Positions 25,800 through 41,116 of a stretch of 64,000 nucleotides of DNA are shown piece by piece. Both the position numbers and the translations under genes were made by a program. Source of the stretch: Sipunculus nudus (Eukaryota; Annelida; Sipuncula; Golfingiida; Sipunculidae); the NCBI GenBank assembly GCA_026874595.1, contig CM049307.1:10065579-10129578 (forward strand), given 5' to 3'. How positions within the stretch are numbered: the stretch's first letter is position 1; each line of letters opens with the position of its first letter. The notes beneath the pieces are model-generated. The model was not told the origin of the DNA. It did no database searches and was given only the letters and a program-made list of their open reading frames with translations.

Positions 25800-27067
25800 C
25801 GGGAAACAAACGTGCCATAGTCACAGTTGGGCAAAATTTAAGGTACTAATTTTATATTTATACAAATAACTTATAAAATTTGAAAAATTCAGAACTAATC
25901 TTGGGTATTCAATTGAATCTTGATTAAATAATGTTACATCCCTGACAAAAAAATCTCTAGCTTCAGCAATGCCCTTGTTAAGGGAGTAAATATATTTCTT
26001 GATTTTTTACAAAGTGTATTATGTTTGGGCCCATAACTTAAAACAATTACGCAATACTGACATCATTATGGCATGTGCATAGAGAATGAAAAATATGTAT
26101 ATTATATATGATCAAAGTCAGATCAGTGGTTTTGATATTAGGCAGTCTTAAAGTGTAACAATGGGTTTTTAATGGAAAAATGAAGTTTTTCATTGATATC
26201 TCGAAGGAATTAAGTCCTAGTGACCAAATTCTTGGCATGGTAGGGGATTTTGGAGAAATCTAACTGTAAGCCAAATTTAAGGAACTTAGAGCTGAAGCTC
26301 GGGAGCTGAGCTCTAGCAAACTGCATAACACTAGCAATATGTGACATGGTGTTTGAAAACTTGATTAAAATCTACAGTTTTTGATCAACTGGTTTCAAAT
26401 TTTTGGTGTTAACAGTTGAAATGCTAAAAAAAACATGCTGTGAAAATTAAATCCACAGCAGTTACAGCAAAAAAACGTGCCAAGGTCAAAGTTGGGCAAA
26501 ATTTAAGGTACCAATTTTTTATTTTTGCTAATATTTTAAAAAATTTAAAAGATTTTGATCTAATTTTGGGTATACAATTTAATTTTGATTAATTAAAGTA
26601 ATATTACTGGAAAAAAAGTGCTAAGCTTTAACAAGTTTTGTTTTAAGTGATAAAATTTCTTTCCTGATTATTTACAAAATGAATTATGTTTGGGCCCATA
26701 ACTTTTTTAAATTATATAATACAGACCTAATTTCTGGCATGTACATAGGAATTATATAGAGGATTATTTATAGGAAATATGAGGAATAACAGATGAGTGG
26801 TTTTGATATTAGGCAGTCCTGAAGTGTGAAAATAGGTTTTTAATAAAAAATTGAGGTTTTTCCTTAATTTCTCGAAGGAATGAAGTCGCAAAGACCCAGT
26901 TTTCGGCTTGGTAGGAGATCTTGGGGACATCTAACATTATGCTGAATTTTGGATTCCTAGGTCTTACGGTTTCAAAACGTGCCACATCTACGGACGGACG
27001 GACGGACGGACAGACGGACAATGGACCACGACTATAGCTCAGATGACTTATAGTCAGCTGAGCTAAA
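25800..27067 (+). repeat. Hairpin-ended repeat family, two tandem partial copies
   Basis: Two related units, 25800-26250 and 26455-27067, share AACGTGCCAWRGTCA...GGCAAAATTTAAGGTAC, a TTATGTTTGGGCCCATAACTT block and a TTTTGATATTAGGCAGTC block. The second ends with (GACG)n and the hairpin TAGCTCAGATGACT...AGTCAGCTGAGCTA at 27035-27065. The same sequence occurs at 51960-52533 and, inverted and truncated, at 54222-54480. Confidence 0.8.
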
Positions 27068-27200
27068 AAGGTCATCACATCTGGAAAAGGGGGGGGGGGG
27101 TCCAGGCCGCAAAATTACGTCTAAAACCCCTTAAAAAAAGGTTGCTTTGGGCGAAAAAGGGGGGGTCCGGACCCCCCCCCCCCTGGATCCGCTTCTGCAT
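27068..27200. repeat. GGATCC/poly-G, poly-C repeat end
   Basis: Poly-G near 27088, poly-C near 27172-27183 and CTGGATCCGCTTCTG mark the terminal module of the GGATCC family. Here both a G-rich and a C-rich end lie within 130 bp, so this may be a minimal internally deleted copy. Confidence 0.6.
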
Positions 27201-27884
27201 ATTGTCGGTTGGCAGTGAGAATAGGGCTTATATTAGGATCATGGATATAACGATACGATTGGAGTTTTACTTTAAAGGTGCCTTAGTGACACTCTACGGT
27301 CTCAAGCATGTGGATAATTAAATTTGCATAAGTTATTGAAGTACAGGTACTAACCTTCATTTACATTAAATTAGTTAACCACCAGTGATAAAAAAGACAA
27401 CAGAAAAATACAATCAACATATACACTGACATAAGACGATTCACATTTGTTCATCAGTTTTATTTTTATGCATTTTTAATAAATAAATAATTCATATTTA
27501 CATACAACAGATATTTTTCAGTTCTCCAATCCAGAATTGGGAGAAAATTCACTAATGATCCACAAACATAAAACATAATCCTTTTTATGAAGGGGGGGGG
27601 GGGGGGGGAGGGCTTGGGCAAGTACAGGAAAAGGCATTCCTCTCTCATGGTATTGAAACCTTTTAAATAAACAGCATAAAATAAATAAAAAAAAATTTAT
27701 CTGCAATTTAATATGATGTATTATTTCAACTAAAACCTGCTGAATATAAATTTTGAAAATATTTGCCTTGTTTAATTATTAGTCCCCCATCCCCTGTCTG
27801 GCAACCATGACATATAATGTGCATGCTCCTCCTTTCAACAAAAATTCAATGAGAAGCAACTTTTCACATATGAACATTCTCACT

Positions 27885-27915
<31 letters not shown>

Positions 27916-29759
27916 CTAGATGGTGGTAACCCTGTGGGCCACCAATCAACAAGAAGTCTGATCAAAATAGAATAATTGTCAAATTGTCCACCAGATGTCA
28001 CCCTGTACCGTTAGTGGTGGACACAAGAGATCATACCTTGAGATTTACCTTTAATGGTAAAAAAATGCTGCGGAACAGCAGTAACCACAATGTATGTATC
28101 ATATACTTTTGATAAAATGTCATGGTAACGACCAACACATATTCATACTTTATGAGGGTAACTATGGTAACTATATACACATATTCATACTTTATGAGGG
28201 TAGCTATGGTACCTATGGAGTACACCCGCAATTTAAGTAACCATGGTGACCATCATTAAACTTACTGAAGAGATTCTGATATATTCTTGGTTTTAATGCC
28301 ATTTTAACTACCAAGAACTCATCACAAGGACTATGGTATTCAGCAAATACAATTTTAATATTCCTAACGTCTCATTATTACAAAATGTTATAATAACACT
28401 GATGGCGAAACTGCAGAATCCTCCTTACTGCAACCCTTGAAATACACACTTAACAGGTTCTATGAAACCTCATGGCTTTTTATTTAATGAATTGACAGCT
28501 ACCATATTCACTCAATGATATGTTTTAAATTAAGTAATGATCAAATACTGCATACTCAGAGTCCATAATATTATAAATTTCATCACAATACACATTTTAT
28601 AAATATGGATGATAATATTTATTATTCCAAGAGATCTATCTTTAGATACGGTTAGATAAATTAATTAAATGCCACCAAGGAAACAAAATACAGGTTACAC
28701 ACATTTGTACTAGTTACCTATATCTACATTTTATGGATGTTATACAATAATTCATTATTCTTGTTGGATAGTCCATGCAAAATTTACAGAAAAGTTACAA
28801 TATTTATGTAAACTTCCCTAATTCCAGGTAAATAACTCTATCAATACCTGAAAATTAGCATGTTCTACAGAGGTTTTTCTTAAATCCTTCTTCCTCTAGC
28901 CTTTTGATTATTAAACAGGAATTTATTCATGGTTTCACTAAGCCTCTTCAAAGCTTTTAACATTCCAAATATAAGCACCTATAATGGTTCTTGCGTTTGT
29001 GTAATTTAGGAACCTGTTGGGTAACATGTCTATAAAGCTGTCATGGTACCTTGTCAATAACATAAGGTTCTTATTTATAGAGATATAAAAGCATTATGAA
29101 CGCAAATTACATACATGGACACAAACAGGGAAACTTAAGCCTGCTGTAACCCACAAATAAACCAGACGGACTGGTAAGCCACCAGATGGGTGACCTGATG
29201 TCTAAAATATGAAAAGTAAAGCATAAAAGTAGGTTCATTGTGAACTTTTAATTTCAAGGTAATCCAGAAGGAGAAGGGTAAAGTATTCATGAAATTGATG
29301 AATGACCTGCATAGATTCGGACTGCTTCATGAATAGATCTTGAAATGTAGGATGTGCCTTATTCCTCAAAACTCAATTCTGATCAAGAAAGCAATTTGAA
29401 CTTCAAATTATTTACTGTGCTATTTATGAATTGAATCAATGAATATAATTAATAAGCATCAAATGATAAGCATCAAATGTGTTTCTTTGTGAGAGCGTTC
29501 AGTTGATAACAACATGGGTTATTGACAACAGACACAAAGAAACACGAACACCAATGTGCCTGAGGTGTAACTATACTAATGTACATTTACCTCTAATTAT
29601 ACATGTACTGACAACATAAAAATGTCCATTTAAAACATATGCAGGTGTAAAATCACTTCATGTTCAGTTATGTTTTTTAAGTACCAGCCTAATCACACAA
29701 GGCTACAGAAATAACATTTTCATCACTTTCATCTATGCCCATAACTAATGTACATATTG

Positions 29760-29762
<3 letters not shown>
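27201..29762. other. Intergenic stretch, no gene seen
   Basis: No gene supported. Contains G-runs of 17 (27592-27608) and 21 (27895-27915) bases, and a ~50-bp tandem duplication at about 28127-28208 with the repeated block CACATATTCATACTTTATGA. The rest is AT-rich single-copy-like sequence. Confidence 0.5.

Positions 29763-29801
<39 letters not shown>
29763..29801. repeat. (TA)n microsatellite
   Basis: Pure TA tract a short distance left of the 429-bp hairpin element. Confidence 0.95.
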
Positions 29802-29802
<1 letters not shown>

Positions 29803-29896
29803 TTATTTATACAAAATTGTTCTTTCTAGGCTGTTTGCAATGCACTGATGGCATAGTGCTCGATGATATAACCAGAGCATATAAATATATACATAA

Positions 29897-32201
<2,305 letters not shown>

Positions 32202-32298
32202 TCATGAGTTCTTCTTAGTCGCGAAATATATGCTGACTCCGATTACAACCACCATCATGACTCCCATGCCAACAAGCAGCAGGCGGTTCTGAATAATC
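32202..32298 (-). CDS. VTI1A: VTI1A coding exon 8 with membrane anchor and stop
   Basis: 97 nt after acceptor TTCACAG. Encodes the IIQNR link, a single hydrophobic segment of about 20 residues, then a short basic tail ATKKNS and TGA. This is the tail-anchor arrangement expected for a SNARE. Confidence 0.95.
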
Positions 32299-35200
32299 CT
32301 GTGAAGTAACATGATGTCGATAAAATAAACCAAAGGTAATGTCACATACCAATTAATATTCATTAGAAATGTCAAGAGATAAGTTTCAGTGACCTAATTT
32401 CTTGGGCTCCAAGGAGATCTCATTTGGACTTTTCTGGTCCCAAAGTAAAAAGAAATCAAACACAAATACTTCTGCAAAGAACCAAACATTTTATATATTA
32501 ACTGTACAATCTGCTTCAAAATACTTTGAAATATTTCAGTTTCTCTTTAAAAAGTGATAAATGCCCACACTTTATGAGTGGGTATTACCTTATGACACAC
32601 TCACAGAGTGTATGATTAAATGGGTCTGACACCTCTATCTTGACTATCCAGATAAAGACAAACTATATCCGTGAAATATTTACCTGAAAAAAAAGAAAGG
32701 TTGAACACAACTTACCTTTTCATCATGCCTGATAATACCCTTGAGCTTTTTCCTAGGTTTTCATTGGTGTCCCGCAACTGAAAGGAAGCAAGTATTAAAT
32801 TGGGTACAATATTTACAGCTGCCAAGTAACCTACCCCTCAAATGACTTACAGTCAGCTGAGCTACTGCAAAAGAAACTAAACCTGAATGATTAACCTTTA
32901 AGCGCTGGTATATATCAATATAAGCATTCCTGTCAATGTTATTTATACTTAAAAATATCGGAGACATATTTCTATATTTCTGTGGTAAACTTGCAATTGA
33001 TAAGTTTCTTTACACAACTTGTGATCCTCACATCACTGAAAACAAATAACAAGTTTATTTTTATAAACCATAAATCAATATAGTCAAAGTGAACTGAATT
33101 TACATGCTAAAAGATAATTGTTTACAAACATGTCAGATAATGAGAAAAAGAGGGTAACCAGCAACATGCAAGTATAGACAGAGTATATGTTAACCACTAC
33201 TGAACTGTCAATTAATTACTTACCCTGTCCCTTGACCTCTGTATTGTCTCTCTTTGTGTGTGCAAATCTTCTAATATTTGAGAGCCAATTTCCTCTAGAA
33301 AAAGTACAAGACATTAATATAATAAATAAGACTGTTAATAAGACTAATGTTAAGAAAGAAACTGTTAGTTATGTACTTGAAGTAATACATTTTCAAACAT
33401 CATTTGTTAAGTCACGACCATTTCATATAATTTTCCCTAAAAAACTTGCTATATCCAGGTCATGATGTTCATGTGATGCACTATCACACTTTAATAATGG
33501 AACTGTATGGATGGTCATGCCTCAATGAGGCTGTTTTTCAGGTAATACCAGAAAGTAAATCTTTTATAGGTCCACTGATTTCCTGGGGATTCCATTGAAT
33601 TTAGAAGGATTGCAAAAGAAGCATGTCTCAAACAGTTTTGTGAAAAAAGCATTGTTGGCATGAATTTCTTTGAATTTTGCATAGTGATTCGCTTATTTTT
33701 TCAGATATTTAAACCATGAATGCATAAAAGGCAACAATGCTAATGAAGTACAATTTTAAAACTTCCAAAAAATCTCAGTCACACATAATATCATAAAATA
33801 TAAAGGTTGTCCTACCATATTAGCTTTGTAGCACATGTACATCGTATGAGTATATCATTAGGTAAGAATATATCCTGCAATGCAGACAAAGGTTTCTAAC
33901 AGACACCTAATCAATTACAGCATCAATCATGTGTGAAATTTTAAATATCTAAGATCTGCAGTGATGGTTGATGTGTGTTTTTTTACATTTTCTGGGGGGC
34001 ATTTCAACAAGTAAATCTGGGTGATTTTTGGCCACAATGGTATTAGCAGACCCATTTGCTGTCCTACTTGTCTGGTTACCTGTTTCTATGGCTGTTCTGT
34101 ATCCTTGTTCAAGCCTCTTCCCAGTCCTCTCTAACCTTTCTGTGTTATCTAATAACCGTGTCCTCTGGAATATATAGAAGTTATTCAGATCAGAATAAAC
34201 TAGTATTGAGAGTATCAAATAAAGTGACAGGAAATTAGTGGTGGGCCGATCATCGAGTTTTATCTAAAGTCAGTCGGTTTGCTGCTACTTTCCAGCGCTC
34301 GATTACCAAAGGCAACTATCGATTACGTCATAATCATGACTATTTTCTTTCCAGAATGCCTTTATGTTATAGGCAAAAATTATTCTTCCATTTTTTACCA
34401 CATTCCGCGCTTCATATAATGAGTCTGTATCCCCAAATAACTTCCGCATGTAACTGAGTATGCACGGTAGATGCGAGAACGGAGGACTTATTAAACTTAT
34501 CTGTGAACTCGCAGGGAGCTGCAGCATTAGCGGAGAGTTTTCTAACAAAATGTACATAGCAAAATATGGGCAAGAAGGCGTTAAAATACTCTATTAATTC
34601 TCCAGGTCTATGCCAATTTTGGGAGATTCTCTCAGAAATGATCTATTCAACCGATGGCAGGTGCCGCTGTTTAGGCTGTCCTTAAAAAATTCTTTGTTGG
34701 GGCTAACCCGGCCCCTTGAGTATTAAGATTTCAGCTGGAATTTTTTTGGACTAGTCTGCAATTTTTTTTGTATGATCTGCCCCAAGCGCACCTGGGCCTG
34801 TAAAATCTGCCTTCATGTGCTAGAAAAACAGCCCCTTTATAGACCTAACATTCTTAGATGCTCTAAGATTCCTTTATGAAAGATATTACCCGCTGTTGCT
34901 GATCGTTAAATTTGATCCTTAAAATTAGTCTGTATCTTTATACGTGGAAGGATCGTTACACTCATGTGCGAGAGGAGAACACCTGCCAAGGAAATGCAGG
35001 TACAGTTTCACAGATAATTGTATAATTCTTTGATAATTGCATATATTTGTCTGAACCGATTAATAATCAATCATCAGTTGGTTTGCTCAAACCGATGATT
35101 GATTATGAAAAAGGAACCGACTCCCACCACTACAGGAAATTGAGACATTTAATTCTGAGAGTGTGTAGCCAGATATAATGGAATCAATAAGGTTTGAGTT

Positions 35201-38200
35201 TTGTCTCCCTTGGCTCCAATTAAATATTCAAAGAGGCCAATACCCATGAACACACTTCTTTGAAGAAAATCATTAGACTAACTCGTGGGTCTATAGCATT
35301 AGGTGGCAGCTCCATTGCAGGACTTTTGGGGATTTTTTTTTTGTAATATCAACAATTGAGAGTATAGGTCAAGTATTTTTTTAATTATAAGCCAATCAAA
35401 GAGTAAATATACAGTTCTTCTTTTGAGAGTAAGTAGGTCTAGAGATATGGTTTCATGTTGCTGTGGCCAGAATTGTGAAAAAAAATACATAACCTTCCTT
35501 CTTTTGCCTGTTTTTCCCTAATAAAACACAAAACTCTTCTGCAGATAAGATTTTCAATCAACATTTAACTTGTCCAATAGGAACATGGAAATGACTGATG
35601 GAAATATATTTGTATCAATACGGTGTAGTGAAACCTTGAAATTACGACTCCAAATAGACCCTTGGTAAAGTGGTCCCAATATCAAGGTGGTCGTCTGAGC
35701 CTAGTGCCAGATCGGCTCTCTGACATTATGGCCAGATCACTGGCCTGCCAGTGTGCATGGACATCTAACTCTGAGAAACGCATTATAAGGCCCCATGAGG
35801 ATGCAAATATTTTCGTCATTTTTGACAACGCCTCATTGCTTACAAGTATCGTGTCACTTCAAACTAGACATTTCTTGGCACTGCAGGTGCTATAGTATCC
35901 CCAGAAAATTAATCCCCCCCCCTTTAAGAATAGCCCCCCCATCTTCAGCAACAATTAATATCAGACCACACTCATAGAAAAGGTCACTCTCATAGAAAAG
36001 GTCATGACCCCGATTTCAATATACATCATCCCTTAACCCATGTCTATGTATATGCTTAATATGAAAGAAATTTGTCCATTAGTTTTTGACTTATAATACT
36101 CACAGTACTGTTAAGTGGCAATGATGGGGTATTAAACAGCACAAAAACAAGTAAAAGAATAACAGGTGGCGCTATCAGTTTCCGGTACATGACAACACTA
36201 TCCAAGATCTTCGGTCAAGTTGATTTTTGGACCAATCAATGCATCCCTTATTGAGATATTAATGATTTTGTGTGATTTTAACCATATATGGCAATATTCC
36301 AGGTCAAGGCCACTCTCATGGGAAAGGTCATGACCCCAATTTCAACATACATCATCCCCTAACCCATGTCTATGTATATGCATAACACAAAAGAAATCTG
36401 TCAATTAGTTTTTGACTTATAATGCTCACAGTATTGTAAAGTGGCAATGGTGGGGTCTTAAATGGCACGAAAATGAGTAAAAGAATAACAGGCGGCGCCA
36501 CCTGTTACCGGTACATGTCAATACTATCCAAGATCTTTGACCAAGTTGATTTTTGGACCAATCCATGCAACCCTTATTGAGATATTAATGATTTTGTGTA
36601 TTTTCACCATATATGGCAATATTCAAGGTCAAGGCCACTCTCATAGAAAAGGTCATGACCCCAATTTCAATAAACATCATTCCATAACCCATGTCTATGT
36701 ATATGCATAATATAAAAGAAGTCTGTCCATTAGTTTTTTACTTATAATGCTCACAGTACTGTCAAGGAGCAATTTTGGGGGTATTAAACGGCACGAAAAC
36801 AAGTAAAGAATAATAGGTGGCGCCACCAGTTTCTGGAACATGACAACCCTATCCATGATCTTCAATCAACTTGATTTTGGGATCAATCCATGCAAGATTT
36901 CTTGAGATATTTAAGAATTTGTGTGATTTTCCCCAAAATTGGACCTATTCAAGGTCAAGGACACTCTCCTAGTCAAGGTCATGACCTCATTTTAAATAGG
37001 CGTCGACCTCTCACCAATATCTATACATATACCAAGTTTGGTAAAGATCTGTGAAATATTTTTTGAGTTATCGCGCCAACAAGAATTATATGCGGCGGCG
37101 GCAGCGTGACCGGTATGAAAACATAGTATCCCCCGACTTTGTCTTGGGATACAATAAACCTCCTAGACTGTTTAATAAGTTTCTTATCTCTCCAACGACA
37201 CCTACCATGTGTGTAAATATTCCTTAATAACCCAATATATTCGTACATTTTTCTGCATGTATGGGAGATTTCTGCCTGTGGTCTGCCTGCTGACTGTATG
37301 CGGAGATACGGTTATAAAGCATAGCCTGGTCTTGCAGGGCGGTCCTCAATTTGGCTTGTGTCACGACTCAGTAGGAGGGCCCTACCTGAGTTGTGTTTGT
37401 CACGGCTAGTCTGAGCCAGGTCTGATATGCAGAGCAAACAAGAACTGGGACCATGAAAAAGTGGTCTGTATTTTGAGATGGTTGCTAAACTGAGGTGGTC
37501 ATAGGGTGATGCTTTACTGTAGTATACATTGCTGCTTTTAACAGAAAATAAACACAACAAGGGCACCGCAAAGGGGAGCATACCCTAGCACAGGGCATAA
37601 ACAGAATTGGTGTATTAAACAGTATAAAAATGAGGAGGGTAGCTCACTGACCTTGACCTTTCCTCCTGTGACCTCAAACTATATAGGGTTCTTCATCCTT
37701 TGGTGGTATCCATATGAGCAAAATGAAAGGTTTTGGTCAAAGGTTAGGCTTTAAATGGGTCCAAAAGCTTTTTCAAGAAGTGGGCCCTGAGGCTGTGACC
37801 TATGACCCTGTGTCCTAAAATCAATAGGGTTCTTTATCCATTGGTGGGCGAGCCCTATTTGCAAGATGAAAGGTTTTGGTCAAACAGTTAGGCTTAAAAT
37901 GGGTCCACAAGCTTTTCAAGAAGTGGGTTTTGTGGCTGTGACCTTTGACCCTGTGACCTCAATATCGATAGGAACCTTCATCTATGGGTGGGTCAGCCAT
38001 ACGTGCAAGTTAAGCCCAAAACAGACTAATGCGCGCGTTAAGCGTCATGCGTGCGCCACGCATGCAGCTTCTGACAAATTCAAAACACACTAACGCGGCT
38101 ACAACGCACACCACACGCGTCGGATTGGATGGTATTAACCAAGCACCTGTTGTATTTTTTGTTTATCTTTGTAAAAATAGTAATTTTGATAATCAGCATT

Positions 38201-41020
38201 GGATTAATTGTATACAAATATGTATCTGTTTGTGATAAAACATGTTATTAATAGGACAGAACTCAGTTACTTTTCTTAGAGATGTTGCACGTTTTCTATC
38301 CAGATACAAATCAATAATTATAGTTCAAAGAATTATAACAAACGTTTCATCCGCAGTTTAATATAGAATGCAAGTGCTGGGGAGGGAAACCCTCTCTTAA
38401 GTTATGTCATTATCAGAAATCCCCACCTGGCAAGCTCGTGTAACATGTCAAAAATAGCTCCAGGAGCGATAGCTGACACTTGAAGCGTGCGTGACATGCG
38501 TCAGTCTGTTTTGTCATTGATAAACAGAGTGGAGGGACTTTTTATGGATTTGACGCTTGATGCGTGTATGGCACTAGCGTTAGTGTGTTTTGGGCTTCAA
38601 ATGATTTGGTCAAACAGTATGGCTTGAAATCAATCCACAAGCCAATTTTGGACAGACAGATGGACAAAGGGACGCAAAAACGGAGGCGTTACTATATATC
38701 CCTTTCACAGCTTTGTTGAGTGCGGATAATAACAGCTAGAGCTGAATGAAACTGAAGCAAAATTCCCATAATTTGACTGACTTGGTCAGCAGAGTTGTGC
38801 ATGTCATCCACACCTAACAGTTCCTCACGGCTCTGTATCTCATCACTGAATGCTATTCTGGCCCTTTTCTGAAAATGAAACAGACCAAAAATATAACCTG
38901 AACTGACTGAATGTAGGATGTTTGGTCAAAAAATCAGCACATGCAGTTTAAAACAATATTGAATCACATTAAATATAGAATAGTAAGCAGAGGAACCAAC
39001 AGAAAATACAATCACAGGAACAGACTTGTCAATATAAGATTACAAACTAAATTCCTAATTACCTTAAGACCTCTAGTGATTTTCTTTATACAAGAATTAC
39101 AAAAACTTATGTAATTTGACAGTACTGAACAGGCAGTTAACTGACATGATCTTTAATAATGTTATAAACACTGCAAGATTTGGTCAAAATAATGTTTATC
39201 CATATGTTCAGCTGCCCTGCAGTTTCTTAAATGAACTGAGTTTTAAAGGCAGTGTTACAGATTACATCTTTCCAAAGTTTTGGTTTTCCTATTGGGTGTT
39301 TTTTTGGTGGCACTTTGATAACTGTTTCTCTAGGTTTTTACACCCTCATAGCTTTTCTAAGGAAAAAATTCAAATTTTACTGACAAAAACTCCCTTCAGT
39401 TTGTCAAGACTTTGAGCCTTTTCTTGCAGTGTTTGTAAAAAAAAAACAGGGAGTTAAAGGCAGCACTACTGACGAAGTCTTTTTCCCATTAGTTCAATAT
39501 TTTTGCCATTTTCTAGCAGTTTCTGTGAATGAACTGGGATTACAAGTCTGTGTTACTGACCAAATCTTTCTCCAGTTTGTTCAGCTCTGTTTGGTAGCTC
39601 TTAAGCCTGGTATTATACTTCTGTCTGTCTCTGCCTGACAGCTCCCGGACCTCAAGCTCCATTTGTTCCAACTACATAAAGAAAAAAGTAAACTAATATG
39701 TCAGACTCTATTTTCAATCATTTTGTATCATTACTATGTGTTTACGACTCTCATTATGCCTTGGTACATGAGGCATGCAGTATATTTCAAACTCAGTGAT
39801 TTTAAGAAAGGAGGAAGGTCAATATATATTAGATTACATCTTAATCCAAGGCATCTAATGTATATGTTTTCTCTATATTACTGATACATGAATAACTGAA
39901 AAATGACATGAAAATGTGTATTCTACATTGAGAGATTTTAACTACTAAATTTCAAATATTTTGTTTACAATCAACTATCAATTGAAGATGTCCAGGGCTA
40001 ATACTCATACAGAGGATAAAATTTCGTGATTTTTTTATGATTTCTTTTTTATGAATACTGATCATGGAATCAGTATTTGCTGTTTTATTATGTTTTTGAT
40101 TAATCAAATAAGTTGTGATATACATGAAATAGCTACTAACCAGCTCTCCCGTCTCATCAATAAGCCTTTCAACATTGCTGATTAAGTTCTGTTTCTCCGC
40201 TGAAATAAGGGAAAATTACATATTCAGTTCTTTATACATTGCTTATTTATTACATAAGTAAAAAATTAATAATAATTTTTACATATAAAATGACTAAAGC
40301 CAGGGGTCAATGACACTGGTCTCTCTCTCTCTCTTCTGCTTACAATGAAGCATTACACAACCACCCCCTGGACTAGTTTTGGTTACCAAGATGGCTGAAG
40401 ATACTGGTTGTTCAAAGGAAGATTAGGCACTTTGTTTTCCCGGATGCTGGTGGAAAAGAAAAGGTATTTCAAAGTATTTCTGACTTTGTATTAAAGCAGT
40501 ATGTAATGAAATACAGAATAAGTGAAACACAACTAGGAAATGATTAATGGCAGTGATGGACCTGGGTGTTCAGGTGCTTAACTTGTGCTAATGCCAGGAT
40601 TTCCATCTTTACATATCAGTGACTGCCAGTTATGGTTTCTTGTACAAGACTAAGAAATATTTCAAAATACATTTCCTCCCAGAAAACAAGAATGACATAA
40701 TTAACTGCTATCACTGTAGTGAACTCCTGTGACTGAAGACTGTCTTGTAAACTACAGACATCCCTGGTATAATAAATTGTTGCACTTCTTTTTTTCTCTT
40801 ACTGAATAAATATGTATTTGTGTTTTGAGGTATTTTGCATTGCATGATCAGGGGTCCTGGGAGTTAGGGTATGCCCATCCAATGTGCAATATGTAATTCA
40901 AATAACCAATAAATGAACTTAAAACCCTTCTCCCACATCTTCACACTACAAGGTCCATGACACGACCATGTATTCACAGACCTTGATTCCATGACCTTCA
41001 TCTGTTTCATGTGCCAATAT

Positions 41021-41116
<96 letters not shown>

